Assembly: GCF_016918505.1 (NCBI RefSeq)
Contig: NZ_JAFFPZ010000004.1
Location: 1-64,000 of the forward strand
Source: Desulforhopalus vacuolatus
GTDB lineage: Bacteria > Desulfobacterota > Desulfobulbia > Desulfobulbales > Desulfocapsaceae
Direction of reading: 5' to 3'
Length of the DNA stretch: 64,000 nt
Part shown: piece after piece, positions 1-8,803 of the stretch
How the letters are laid out: each line of letters begins with the position of its first letter
How positions within the stretch are numbered: the first letter of the stretch is position 1
Program-made: the position numbers and the translations under genes
The notes under the pieces: generated by a model
What the model saw: only the letters and a program-made list of their open reading frames with translations
Told to the model about the DNA's origin: nothing
The model's database searches: none

Positions 1-600
1 TACGGTTAGTTTCTGCAAGTAGATCAGCATTTCAGAATTGCTGAAAAAAAAGAGAGTCCTGACCTAACCATGCCGAGAGCATCTGTGGGTATTAGGAATA
101 ATATTTTCACAAAGTGCGAAATATAAGCTGACAGGATCTTTGTCCTGCCTTTTCCGTGACGCTCACCACCTTGACTCTTCATCAACCCAGCTCACGGCAA
201 TTTGGCAACTTCTTCTGGAAATCTTCGACACGGAGGGCCTTCCTCCATCTTTCCTGCAGTTACGAGCAAAATTCCTGCTCTCATGGCACACACCACCACC
301 CGGCATACGGATCGCGTACCAGCGCGGTTTGGCTGATATGGGCAGGAGACCCGGGGATATACAGCTTGAGATTATGCGTGAAAAACCTGTTCTGCAGTGC
401 AATTATCATCCACTTGACCTTACTCATCCGCCACTCGTCTTTCCTGGAGTTACCCGTTTTAACGGCGTGGTACTTATAGATGCCTCGCTTCAGGCTACCC
501 TGTAGTAGTTGCCGAACCCGGATTCTCGGGTTCTTCTACCGTTTCTAAAGAATTTCCCATAGCCGTCTCATTATCCAGCCGTTATTGAACGAAATATACT
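1..600. other. No supported gene; degenerate DNA
   Basis: Overlapping short open frames exist on both strands, but none has a convincing start, ribosome site or family motif. The minus strand lies directly downstream of the reverse transcriptase remnant at 615-878, so part of this stretch may be decayed group II intron sequence. I could not recognise a domain V hairpin. Confidence 0.4.
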
Positions 601-614
601 GTTGCTCTGAGTGA

Positions 615-878
615 TTAAATAAAATTCCACCACCCGCGCAGATGTTTGCTTTTGACGAAGATGACAAAATAATCAGCGTAACGGGTAAATCGCAGATTAC
701 GCTGTTCACGCTCATGATCGATCTCGTCCAATACTCTATTCAAGAGCAAGGGAGAAAGAGGTCAACCCTGTGGAGTACCTTCCTCGGATTCCTCAAAAAT
801 ACTACCAATTAATACTCCGGTGGTAAGAAATGCTCGTATCAATTTCAGTAATCTTTTATCATGAATTGTGGTAGCCCT
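615..878 (-). pseudogene. Group II intron reverse transcriptase/maturase remnant
   Basis: The minus strand reads through typical group II intron reverse transcriptase blocks: KRLLKLIRAFLTTGVL, then EEGTPQG, then PLSPLLLNRVLDEIDHE, then LRFTRYADYFVIFVKSK. One in-frame TGA falls where the conserved motif normally reads GTPQGGPLSPLL. The catalytic YADD box reads YADY, so the second metal-binding aspartate is lost. Only about 85 codons of the roughly 400-residue enzyme are recognisable, and both ends are lost. The fragment is dead and marks an old retroelement insertion. Family assignment rests on the ordered motifs and is secure; the exact limits are approximate. Confidence 0.8.
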
Positions 879-1067
879 CTGTGTCAGGATACTTTTTACT
901 TTAAAAAATCAGTATAAAGCCAGGGGCACCACCCTATCCAACATCTGTTTCAAAATTATGTAGAGAATTTAAAACCTTGAAATATACCGGCGTATCTCGC
1001 ACAACATTTTAAAAAAAGTGGTGCTGCACGCCGGTGGGTTGCGACATTTTCTACCTGATATAACCAT

Positions 1068-1328
1068 TGGCTCAGCTTCTGCTTTGGGCTCGTGATCAGC
1101 CTGGCAGGAGTCCGCGCTTTGGCAACCCTGGTGGAACCAGATTCGTTGGCAAACCTGAGCGAGAGGCACAGGATGTTTTTCTCATTTGTCGACGTTTTGT
1201 TGACGGGCGGAGTAATCGCTGGCGGCAGCGCGGCCATCGACAAGATCGGACGAGGTATCAGCCAGTTCTTCAACCTCAGCTCCGTAACCGACTCGAAGGC
1301 TCAGGCGAACCCTTCCGCCAGTCAGTAA
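1068..1328 (+). pseudogene. 5'-truncated small membrane protein fragment
   Basis: From the upstream stop the frame reads WLSFCFGLVISLAGVRA, then an ERHRMFF segment and a second hydrophobic stretch VDVLLTGGVIAGGSAAI. It ends in an Ala/Ser/Gln-rich tail. Two short hydrophobic segments suggest a small membrane protein, but there is no start codon with a ribosome site before the first segment; the only in-frame candidate is a GTG at 1092 inside it. I read it as the 3' part of a broken gene. GC content is visibly higher than in the surrounding DNA, which fits foreign origin. Function unknown. Confidence 0.35.
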
Positions 1329-1515
1329 CCCCTGCGGGTTTGCTGTCACCTGGGACCACCAGATGCTTTCGGTGATGAATGACGAGAGGTAATCCGACTC
1401 TGTGTACAAAATGTAAATGGTATTACACCTCAAAGGATCGGATGAACAAAACCCGAAAGCCGTACAAAAGAGATTTTAAATAACTATCAGGTGAACTGAA
1501 TTATAGGTAAAACGT
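1329..1515 (+). other. Intergenic; R2 repeat end
   Basis: Contains a copy of the R2 terminal motif TGTAAATGGTATTAC near 1410-1425. The rest is the AT-rich leader of the following kinase gene. No gene is visible. Confidence 0.4.
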
Positions 1516-3819
1516 ATGCTTACAAAACCGACCTATGAAGAATTACAAGAAAAAATTGAGGGGTTAAAGAGAGAACTGCATAAGAGTGAATGCAGTACTC
1601 GAAAAATACAATCACTCGCTAAGATTGGTAATTGGGAATGGGATATAGAGCATCAATGTCTCTTCTGGTCCGACGAGATATACTGCATTTTTGGTTTAGA
1701 ACCTGCCTCTTTCAAACCTTCTCCAGAAGTTTTTGAAGCTGCTGTTCATCCAGATGACCTGGAGGGATTCTTACAAAAACGCAAAAAAATGTTACGTGAA
1801 AAAACGAATATCAGTGTTGAACATCGTATTGTTTTGCCTGACAGCTCAATTCGCTATGTAAATGAACGTACACAGCAAATAATTAATAAACAAGGTGAAG
1901 TTTACCGTGTTATTGGTACAGTACAGGATATAACAGAGAGAATTCAGTCGGAAAAAGCCCTTAAAGAAAGTGAGGAAAAATATCACGCTTTGTTTGACAA
2001 CAGTTTAGAAGCAATATTTTTAACTGCTCAAGACGGTAAGATATTTACGGCAAACAAAGCAGCATGTGAAATGCTCAAAATGTCTGAATCGGAAATTATA
2101 TCTTACGGAAGAAATGGCGTAGTTAATTTAAATGATCCCAGGATTCATTCAGCATTGGAAGAACGACGCAAGAAGGGTAAATTTAGGGGAGAGCTCACCT
2201 TTAAAAAAAAAGACGGAAGCATTTTTCCCGTTAATGTGTCATCTGCAGTATTTCAGGACAGTTATGGAAATGAAAAAACGTGCATCTTTTTTCGTGACAT
2301 AAGCAAGCGTAAGCTGGCTGAACAGGCATTGGAACAAGAAAAAAAACAATGGGAGATAACTTTTGATTCCGTTTGGGACTGGGTATCTATAATAGATAAA
2401 AATCATAACATAATCCGCTCAAATACCCCTCCTGAAAATTTTATAAATATTGAACCAGAAAAAATAAGTTGTATGAAATGTTATGAAATATTACACAAAA
2501 TAAATTTTCCTATCCCTGACTGTCCATTAAAACGTGCTGTTAAAAGCCACCATCGTGAAAATATGGAAATTTATTTAAAAGACAGCGACCGATGGGTCAA
2601 TGTCACAGTTGATCCTATTCGCGATGGAAGCAACCAGGAATTGTTTGTTCATGTCGTAAGAGATATTACTGAAATAAAAAATAGAGAATATGAAATATTA
2701 TCTGCTCGAAAAGCAGAAGCCTTCAGCATCCTGGCTGGTGGGATTGCACATGATTATAACAACCTTTTGTCTGTTATTTGGGGAAATATTTCATTTTTAA
2801 GAGAAGAAATAACAGATGGTGTACACCAGAAATTCCTGGATGATACTGAAAATGCCTGCAGGCAAGCGAGAAATCTGACGCACCAATTTATCACTCTATC
2901 CGAAGGGGCTCTATTTAATAAAAATCTTAATTTTGTCGAAGATATCCTGAATACGGCCATAAAAAAGACTGAAAATACAAAAAACGTTAAAATCTCAGTT
3001 CATCTCCAAGACAAAATTCCAGCTATTGAAGTTGATCCTTTTTACTTGGAAATTGCCTTTCGAAATATTATACAAAACAGTCTGGAAGCAATATTAGATG
3101 ATGGGAAAATAGAAATTCAGGCAGAAATAGAAACTTTTACTTCCGAAGATGAAATAAATTCCAAACGCCTTAAGTTATCCTTTACAGATAATGGCAGAGG
3201 GATACCAGAATATAATTTGGAAAATGTTTTCGACCCATATTTTACAACCAAAGAAATGGGGGCTCAGAAAGGGGCTGGATTAGGACTTTCTGTTTCCAAA
3301 TCTATCATAAAAAAACACGGTGGAGACATACAAATATATTCTAAGATCAATAATGGATCCATGGTGACCATACGTCTTCCAGTGCCTGAGTTAAAGATGA
3401 GTTCATCAGCATCAGGCTCGAATACGGTGTCATCAACAGAAAAACCAATCATTTTAATAATGGAAGATGATCCTTCGAGAAGTAAACTGTGTTCTCTAAT
3501 GCTTCGATGTTTAAACTGCACAGTTATTACAGCGAATTGTTTAAGGGAAACGATAGAAAAATATTTAGATGCGGTCAAAGATAATATAAAGATTGACTTG
3601 ATCCTTCTAAATCAGAATATAACAGGTGATACTGGCGGTGTACAAACCCTCATAGAACTGCGGAAAAATGGTTATGATAACGAAGCTGTTCTTGTCACAG
3701 AATCACCTGATATCCCAGCAATGTTCAATTTTAGAAAATATGGATTTGATGCAATACTTTTTAAGCCATATACAAAAAAGGAACTTAAAGAAATCATAAG
3801 TCAATTTTTATTAATTTAA
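1516..3819 (+). CDS. PAS-PAS-PAS hybrid histidine kinase with degenerate receiver
   Basis: A 767-residue soluble sensor kinase with no signal peptide or membrane segment. After an N-terminal coiled coil (residues 5-30) come three PAS domains, roughly 32-142, 152-270 and 275-390. The dimerisation/phosphoacceptor domain carries His412 in GGIAHDYNN. The ATPase domain has N-box NIIQNSLEA, G1 DNGRGIP, F-box DPYFTT and G2 GAGLGLS. Residues about 650-765 form a receiver domain (IILIMEDD start, conserved Lys in FKPY). The phosphoacceptor position, normally Asp in LDLTIPGGMGG, is Asn699 in LLNQNITGDTGG. The receiver therefore probably cannot be phosphorylated and may act as an allosteric or docking domain. 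The gene is monocistronic; its partner regulator is not adjacent. Kinase call secure; ligand unknown. Confidence 0.9.
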   Translation: MLTKPTYEELQEKIEGLKRELHKSECSTRKIQSLAKIGNWEWDIEHQCLFWSDEIYCIFGLEPASFKPSPEVFEAAVHPDDLEGFLQKRKKMLREKTNISVEHRIVLPDSSIRYVNERTQQIINKQGEVYRVIGTVQDITERIQSEKALKESEEKYHALFDNSLEAIFLTAQDGKIFTANKAACEMLKMSESEIISYGRNGVVNLNDPRIHSALEERRKKGKFRGELTFKKKDGSIFPVNVSSAVFQDSYGNEKTCIFFRDISKRKLAEQALEQEKKQWEITFDSVWDWVSIIDKNHNIIRSNTPPENFINIEPEKISCMKCYEILHKINFPIPDCPLKRAVKSHHRENMEIYLKDSDRWVNVTVDPIRDGSNQELFVHVVRDITEIKNREYEILSARKAEAFSILAGGIAHDYNNLLSVIWGNISFLREEITDGVHQKFLDDTENACRQARNLTHQFITLSEGALFNKNLNFVEDILNTAIKKTENTKNVKISVHLQDKIPAIEVDPFYLEIAFRNIIQNSLEAILDDGKIEIQAEIETFTSEDEINSKRLKLSFTDNGRGIPEYNLENVFDPYFTTKEMGAQKGAGLGLSVSKSIIKKHGGDIQIYSKINNGSMVTIRLPVPELKMSSSASGSNTVSSTEKPIILIMEDDPSRSKLCSLMLRCLNCTVITANCLRETIEKYLDAVKDNIKIDLILLNQNITGDTGGVQTLIELRKNGYDNEAVLVTESPDIPAMFNFRKYGFDAILFKPYTKKELKEIISQFLLI

Positions 3820-3844
3820 ACATTTTTCTGCAGCTTGGATTTAA

Positions 3845-3913
3845 AGATAATTAGTGAGATATATGAAATTCAGTTCCGATGGCTTTTAGGGCCAGTTATC
3901 TCAAGCGTTATCT
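3845..3913. other. attC-like recombination site (candidate)
   Basis: A 69-base imperfect palindrome lies between the kinase and the next gene. It starts AGATAAT, then three bases, then TGAGATA (3855-3861). It ends TATCTCA (3897-3903), three bases, then GTTATCT (3907-3913). This R''-L''...L'-R' layout, with GTT at the final core, is that of integron attC sites. The cassette-like unit that would begin here (TTATCT) has the complementary AGATAAC at 5232-5238, just after its last gene. Inferred from layout only; no integrase lies in the window. Confidence 0.45.
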
Positions 3914-3940
3914 GTACCCAAAATTTACTAAGGAGAAAAA

Positions 3941-4150
3941 ATGATATTCATTTACAGCTTAGAGCGGTATGAATTTATTCTCTTGCTGATTTTTTTTGCT
4001 GTTGTTGCAGCTGTTTGTTATTATTTTGCTGTAAAATCTCGCAAAACATACACATGTCCTGAATGTGGAGAGAAAGTAAAAGTTGAACAGATGGAAACTT
4101 CACGATGTGGCATGTGTGGTTCCCTCTTAAAAAAAGACAAAGAGGAATAG
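3941..4150 (+). CDS. Membrane-anchored zinc-ribbon protein
   Basis: A 69-residue protein with one N-terminal membrane segment (about residues 12-30). A small cytoplasmic domain follows with two Cys pairs, CPECGEKV and CGMCGSLL, the pattern of a zinc ribbon. An AAGGAG ribosome site sits just upstream of the ATG. It is the first of three tightly packed genes (4-base gap, then a 4-base overlap), so the three are probably co-transcribed and may form one membrane complex. Specific function unknown. Confidence 0.7.
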   Translation: MIFIYSLERYEFILLLIFFAVVAAVCYYFAVKSRKTYTCPECGEKVKVEQMETSRCGMCGSLLKKDKEE

Positions 4151-4153
4151 AAA

Positions 4154-4627
4154 ATGGATAGAGTAGAACTCCTTTCCGGAACTCGGCCTGATATAAAAGG
4201 CGGGAAAAGTAAAATTATTATTACTGGAGCTGATGGTTTCGATGGCTACGAAATAATGGAATATAAAGGAATGGCCTGGGGAATATCTGTTCGAGCAAAA
4301 GATCTGGGGCAAGACTGCGCAATGGGCTGTAAACAGTTTACAGGTGGTGAACTTACCTCCTATTCACAGCTCGGTGAAGAATCTCGCCAAAGAGCCATTG
4401 ATAAGATGCTTCAAATGGCCAACAGGCAAAATGCAAATGCTGTTGTTCATGTTGAGTTTGAGCTGACAGGGGCAGCTCAAGGTGCCTCTGAGGTTGTTGT
4501 CCACGGAACAGCAGTAGTCATTAAGCCTATTATTAATTATGTTCCAGCAGGTGCTATTGGTAACATTCTTGCTGATATGCAAGAAAATTTCGAAAAGAAC
4601 CAAATTCTTGTAAAAAGCAAAAAATGA
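4154..4627 (+). CDS. YbjQ-family (heavy-metal-binding-like) protein
   Basis: A 157-residue soluble protein of the YbjQ/UPF0145 family. Family features seen are GYEIMEYKGMAWGISVRAKDLGQD near residues 32-55, GGELTSYSQLGEESRQRAIDKM (66-88), the ANAVVHVEFE strand (97-107) and a VHGTAVVI strand near 125. Proteins of this family form pentameric barrels; the metal-binding name is a database label with little experimental support. It sits between a zinc-ribbon membrane protein and a Cys-rich membrane protein, which hints at a shared metal or membrane stress role. Family call firm, role unknown. Confidence 0.8.
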   Translation: MDRVELLSGTRPDIKGGKSKIIITGADGFDGYEIMEYKGMAWGISVRAKDLGQDCAMGCKQFTGGELTSYSQLGEESRQRAIDKMLQMANRQNANAVVHVEFELTGAAQGASEVVVHGTAVVIKPIINYVPAGAIGNILADMQENFEKNQILVKSKK

Positions 4628-5223
4628 ACTTAGCTGCCAGGGCATATTTAAAGTGGTTATGGATATCAAAAACATATCCTTTTCTATGGGCACATAAGCC
4701 GCTCTGTAATCATTTCAAAGAAGATACAATATTAATCAGAAATATTTACTTGTGTAGAAGCTGTTTTTTTACCTATCTGGGTATCTTTACAGGCTTTTCC
4801 CTTACTGTATTTACATCAATATCAGCAAATATAATTTCTGGAATTTTGGTATCGATATTATTCATAACACTACCGTTATCACATCCAGCAATTTACAAAT
4901 CAACACCTCGACGACTGAGAGATATATTACGCTTTAACTTAGGTCTCGTTATCAGTTTCTCGCTATTATTACTTATCTGCCATCACAAATTCTATCTTCC
5001 AATAATATCTATCGGAATTTCCGTAATATTTTGGAAATTTTACTACAAAAAAAGGAGTATTCGAAAAATAAAATTCTGTGAAAAATGCAATGAATACCGA
5101 GCGAATTCCATTTGTTCTGGTTATCAACTGCAAGCAAATTTAATACGAGAATACGAGGATGAAGCGACAGCATTCCTCTATAAAATAGGATATACCCCAA
5201 AGATATCACAAGAAAAAGAGTAA
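4624..5223 (+). CDS. DUF2085-like Cys-rich membrane protein
   Basis: A 199-residue integral membrane protein. Its N-terminal pattern HKPLCNHF...LCRSCFFTYLGIFTGF resembles the DUF2085 signature (Cys, then CxRCxGxYLG before a membrane helix). Hydrophobic segments lie at about 45-85 and 105-140. A C-terminal cytoplasmic tail carries CEKC and a further Cys (residues about 155-172), so it may bind a second metal. The start overlaps the preceding stop as ATGA, indicating translational coupling. The DUF2085 link is by motif only. Confidence 0.6.
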   Translation: MNLAARAYLKWLWISKTYPFLWAHKPLCNHFKEDTILIRNIYLCRSCFFTYLGIFTGFSLTVFTSISANIISGILVSILFITLPLSHPAIYKSTPRRLRDILRFNLGLVISFSLLLLICHHKFYLPIISIGISVIFWKFYYKKRSIRKIKFCEKCNEYRANSICSGYQLQANLIREYEDEATAFLYKIGYTPKISQEKE

Positions 5224-5231
5224 CAATAAAC

Positions 5232-5270
5232 AGATAACAATGGGTTCAACGCCGACCTGCACTGTATCTT
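5232..5270. other. Left arm of truncated attC-like site
   Basis: AGATAACAATGGGTTCAACG directly follows the last gene of the trio. Its first seven bases are the exact reverse complement of the GTTATCT core at 3907-3913, as expected for a cassette's own R'' core. The right arm is missing and R2 repeat sequence begins near 5270, so the site appears destroyed by repeat insertion. Confidence 0.4.
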
Positions 5271-5690
5271 GTTATACCATTATTTCTATTAAATTACCCC
5301 CCGTCTTGTATCCTGTTTATTCATTCATGGTTACAAACGACAAAAGGAACCACGAATGGACACGGATAAACACGAATTATTACTGAAAGATGAGGTTTAT
5401 CAGATTGTGGGATGCTGCGCCATGGCGGTGCTGAACACGCTGGACCATGGATTACTGGAAAAACCAGATGAGAATGCCCTTGTGGTTGAATTCGGTCTGT
5501 TGCCTGCTTTGAGGTAATTGATATATGAGAGCGTAAAACGCTCAACCCCGACTTTCGGATGACTCCCAAAGTTGAGTAATACTCCTGGGGCACTGTACGG
5601 CTTAACTTCGGATACAAACGTTTTCGTTTAATGCGTTGTTCCTGTTCGTGAAAATTCGTGTCCATTCGTGGTTACAAAATGTAAATGGTA
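5270..5690. repeat. R2-family repeat block with nuclease relic
   Basis: It opens with TTATACCATTATTTCTATTA and closes with TGTAAATGGTATTACA, the two R2-type termini. The ACCACGAATGGACACG stretch inside matches another copy at about 15800-15835. A short decayed GxxExxY gene lies within it (5356-5517). Confidence 0.6.
5356..5517 (+). pseudogene. GxxExxY-type PD-(D/E)XK protein remnant
   Basis: Reads MDTDKHELLLKDEVYQIVGC, continues through AVLNTLDHGLLEKP and ends after VVEFGLLPALR. This is the N-terminal third of the GxxExxY family (usual form: cxxxIGCAmeVHntLGpGlLExvYexAL). The tyrosine block is eroded and a stop falls at residue 54, where the family has about 125 residues. Not expected to be functional. 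Confidence 0.65.
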
Positions 5691-5819
5691 TTACATCACG
5701 CTGCTTTTTTCCTTGTCACCTTGATAATGAATTTTTGTTGCTGCCTGTCAACAGCCAACAGGTAAGCCACCAAATTGCGAGTTGCTTACTTCATTTAAAT
5801 CAAAAAGGGAGGTTGAATT

Positions 5820-6995
5820 ATGAGTGATGACAGTTTTACGGAGGTCACCAATCAATCCTATTTCCAAAGAATTGGCGGTGCGTTCAAGGGAATCGTTATC
5901 GGAATTATCCTTATCCTGGTCAGCTGCTTTCTCCTTTTCTGGAATGAGGGGCGGGCGGTCAAGCGATACAAGACCCTGGTGGAGGGGAGCAAAACTGTGA
6001 TCAGTGTCGCCTCAGATATTGTGGATGCTGGTCATGAACAACAACTGGTTCATCTCACGGGCATGGCCACCAGCGACGAGACTCTCACTGATCAGGAGTT
6101 GGGGGTTTCAGCCGCATCTGTGATCAAGCTCAAACGTACGAGCACTCTATTTCAATGGCAAGAAAAGTCGAGCACCAGGACCGAGAAGCAGTTAGGCGGT
6201 GGTGAACAACAGACCACTACGTACACCTATTCAAAAGTATGGGCTGAACAGCTTATTGATTCTTCGTCATTTAAAAAAACTGAAGGCCATCAAAATCCTG
6301 CAAACATGCCTTTTCAGAGCCGCCAATTGACGAGCCTGCAGGTTTCCGTGGGCAGTTTTTTTCTTTCCCCATCCCTCATCTCCAACATCACAAACTATGA
6401 ATCCCTGACCGTCGATGGTAGTCTGGCTCTTCCTTCAGCCTGGGAAGGCAGGAGCCGGGTTATGAATGATGGCTTTTATCTTGGGGCGGATCCTGCCAAC
6501 CCGCAGGTTGGTGATATCCGTATCAGTTATCAGGTGGTCAAACCGCTGGAGGTAAGTGTCATTGCCAGGCAGGCTGGGAACCATCTTCAGTCTTACCAGG
6601 CCAAAGCCGGAGATACTATTGAGTTGTTAGAGTTGGGAGTACATGACGCCCAGACCATGTTTGAGCAAGAACAGCAAAGTAACACCATTCTCACGTGGCT
6701 GCTGCGGGCCGGGGGCTTTTTTCTGATGTTTATCGGGATCAGTCTGATCGTCAAACCACTGTCAGTCCTGGCAGACGTTATTCCTGTTCTGGGTTCCCTG
6801 GTCGCGGCCGGGACTGGCGTAATCACCTTTCTTCTTGCGGGGATACTCTCTTCATTGATTATAGCTGTCGCCTGGTTTGTTTTTCGACCCCTTATCGCTA
6901 TCCTGGCCCTTTCCATGGCTGGCGTCCTTATCTTCCTGGTCGTGAACAAGATGAAAAAAGGAAAAAGCATTCAGGGGGCGTCAGGGTCACTTTGA
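5820..6995 (+). CDS. TMEM43-family membrane protein
   Basis: A 391-residue homologue of the TMEM43/LUMA family. The N-terminal motif NQSYFQRIGGAFKGI leads into a membrane segment (about 22-45) and FWNEGRAVKR, then a long extracytoplasmic region (50-285). Three or four membrane segments follow at the C-terminus (about 292-375). The start has a strong GGGAGG ribosome site. In bacteria the function is not established; the eukaryotic relative sits in the inner nuclear membrane. It stands alone between repeat-rich gaps. Confidence 0.85.
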   Translation: MSDDSFTEVTNQSYFQRIGGAFKGIVIGIILILVSCFLLFWNEGRAVKRYKTLVEGSKTVISVASDIVDAGHEQQLVHLTGMATSDETLTDQELGVSAASVIKLKRTSTLFQWQEKSSTRTEKQLGGGEQQTTTYTYSKVWAEQLIDSSSFKKTEGHQNPANMPFQSRQLTSLQVSVGSFFLSPSLISNITNYESLTVDGSLALPSAWEGRSRVMNDGFYLGADPANPQVGDIRISYQVVKPLEVSVIARQAGNHLQSYQAKAGDTIELLELGVHDAQTMFEQEQQSNTILTWLLRAGGFFLMFIGISLIVKPLSVLADVIPVLGSLVAAGTGVITFLLAGILSSLIIAVAWFVFRPLIAILALSMAGVLIFLVVNKMKKGKSIQGASGSL

Positions 6996-7263
6996 TCAGG
7001 GTCGAAACATGCCAGGTATTGTTTTTTATAACGTAATGTTTTTCTAAAAAGAGCCGTTTTAGTTCTTAGAGAGATTCTTTTTGAAAATTATGAAAAACAG
7101 ATGATCTATAACAAGCCAATTAACGCTAACCGCAAATATCGGAGGTTTAACCAGGCTGAGCAATGCGCATCAATTTTCTATAAAGTCCAAATTTAATATT
7201 TTGCATTATCCGACAGATTATCGCAACGTTACATTTACAACTCATAATTGAAAGGAGAGTTTT
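6996..7263. other. Intergenic with possible degenerate cassette junction
   Basis: Contains CTATAACAAGCCAATTAACG near 7101 and CAACGTTACATTT near 7225-7238. These resemble the two ends of attC sites, but no matching stem is visible between them. An AAAGGAGA ribosome site for the next gene lies at the right end. No gene seen. Confidence 0.25.
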
Positions 7264-7686
7264 ATGAAAAGGATAAATCACCGGTTTTTTATTTCTCTTG
7301 GCACTTTTTGTGTTTGCTTCTTATTTTTCACTATTCCGGCATATTGTGATGGGTTACCTCTTGAGCTTCGCCACTCTGGGGATCGTTATACCGTTTACAA
7401 CAGAGGAGAATGCACTATTTACAAACTTCATGTAAAAAGTGTCCCACCAAAAAAAGAGGGAGTGGTAAACTTCTTTTCAAGACTTGGAGCTGAAGTAGTA
7501 AGTATAGGTTCATTTTCAAAGACTTTAGATAATATTGAAAAAGGGGAAAGCCTTTCTTTCAACAGATCTGAATTGACGAGTTCTAAAGGAGAAAAACTTA
7601 TTACCGATTTTGTAATTGGTAGCCTTATTTTCGAAGGAAGTACCTGTGGTGAATGTGGTCTCACTATAGAGTTTGAGGCAGAATAG
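7264..7686 (+). CDS. Small secreted protein of unknown function
   Basis: A 140-residue protein with a clear signal peptide (KR, hydrophobic core FFISLGTFCVCFLFFTIPAYC, cleavage near residue 28). The mature part is mainly beta-like, with no recognised domain. It ends in a CGECGLTIEFEAE tail containing two Cys. Good ribosome site (GAAAGGAG). The gene is flanked by attC-like sequences and could be a former gene cassette. Function unknown. Confidence 0.6.
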   Translation: MKRINHRFFISLGTFCVCFLFFTIPAYCDGLPLELRHSGDRYTVYNRGECTIYKLHVKSVPPKKEGVVNFFSRLGAEVVSIGSFSKTLDNIEKGESLSFNRSELTSSKGEKLITDFVIGSLIFEGSTCGECGLTIEFEAE

Positions 7687-7750
7687 TCTTTTTTAAAATA
7701 TAAGGGAATGCTATGGTAAACACACCTTAAGAACGTGTGCCATGCCCGGC

Positions 7751-7813
7751 ATACAACCAATCATTTTACTGGATTTCGCCAACAGCGCAAAACCAGTGTA
7801 GACAACGTTATAT
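7751..7813. other. attC-like recombination site (candidate)
   Basis: A 63-base imperfect palindrome: ATACAAC (7751-7757), ACTGG (7768-7772), CCAGT (7793-7797), GTTATAT (7807-7813). It follows the secreted-protein gene and precedes the racemase gene by 23 bases. The racemase unit starting TTATAT has its complement ATATAAC at 8520-8526, overlapping its own stop region, as in a mobile gene cassette. Confidence 0.45.
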
Positions 7814-7835
7814 TGCAAAAACATAGAGAGGTAAT

Positions 7836-8525
7836 ATGAAAACAATCGGTCTTTTAGGTGGAATGAGTTGGGAAAGTACTATTGGATATTACAAAGCAAT
7901 TAATGAAGGCATTAAAAATGCTCTTGGAGGTCTGCATTCAGCAAAAATCGCTATGTATAGTGTCGATTTCGATCCAATTGAAAAATTACAACACGATGGT
8001 GATTGGGAAGGTACTGCAAAAATACTTACTGAAGCAGCTAAAAGCATACAATCTGCTGGAGCTGATTTTTTACTTATCTGTACAAACACCATGCATAAAG
8101 TAGCTCCACAGATAGAAGAGTCTATTAATATCCCTTTAATTCATATAGCGGATGCAACGGCTGAAGTTCTTGTGAAAAAAGGAATTAAAACTGTGGGATT
8201 ATTGGGAACTTCTTTTACAATGGAGCAAGATTTTTATAAGGGGAGGTTAAGTGAAAATTATGGTTTAACCGTTCTGACTCCTGATGCACCAGATAGAGAA
8301 ATAGTTCATAACATTATTTATAAAGAACTTTGTTTAGGGAAATCACTGCCAGCTTCTAAAGCTGAATATTTACGAATTATTGAGTCTTTAGATAACCATG
8401 GTGCTGAGGCTGTGATTCTTGGTTGTACTGAAATTGGAATGCTGGTCGACCAAACTGACACTGAAGTGGAACTTTTAGATACAACATATATTCATGCGCA
8501 GAAAGCTGTTGAATGTGCGATATAA
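7836..8525 (+). CDS. Aspartate/glutamate racemase family protein
   Basis: A 229-residue cytosolic racemase of the YgeA/aspartate racemase type, which interconverts L- and D-amino acids without a cofactor. Visible motifs are the start MKTIGLLGGMSWEST, the first catalytic Cys in ICTNTMHK (about residue 83) and the second in LGCTEIGMLV (about 196). Length is normal for the family. Ribosome site AGAGAGG is well placed. The gene is bounded by attC-like sequences on both sides, suggesting cassette origin. Substrate (Asp, Glu or another) cannot be told from sequence. Confidence 0.85.
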   Translation: MKTIGLLGGMSWESTIGYYKAINEGIKNALGGLHSAKIAMYSVDFDPIEKLQHDGDWEGTAKILTEAAKSIQSAGADFLLICTNTMHKVAPQIEESINIPLIHIADATAEVLVKKGIKTVGLLGTSFTMEQDFYKGRLSENYGLTVLTPDAPDREIVHNIIYKELCLGKSLPASKAEYLRIIESLDNHGAEAVILGCTEIGMLVDQTDTEVELLDTTYIHAQKAVECAI

Positions 8526-8545
8526 CAAGTTATGCAACAAGGTCA
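8520..8545. other. attC R''-like core after racemase
   Basis: ATATAAC overlaps the racemase stop region and is the exact complement of the GTTATAT core at 7807-7813. The next likely junction is AACGTTTGATC near 8686, but the stem between them is not evident, so the site is degenerate or not real. Confidence 0.3.
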
Positions 8546-8803
8546 AACATTACTGCTCTGAATATCTTTCTGTATTACTTTCCCGAATTTCTTCCTCCGG
8601 TGGTTCCTTACAACCATAAAAAAGATACTCAGAGCTCTTTTTTTTAATCTATTTTTATCGACTTTAATCAGATTTCTGGGCCAGATAACGTTTGATCAAT
8701 GTTTCTTTTTCTCTACCATTTTCAGGTTAGAATTTAGATGATTATTGATTTCTTGTATATTTTTTATGTTTTTCTATGCGGTTATTTTTGAAGGATATGA
8801 TTT

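Noticed and set aside
140-505. Two overlapping plus-strand frames and one minus-strand frame at the left edge
   Set aside because: No ribosome site, no family motif, and all three overlap; treated as degenerate DNA.
5321-5665. 114-codon minus-strand frame
   Set aside because: Runs through repeat DNA; the GxxExxY relic on the plus strand explains the sequence better.
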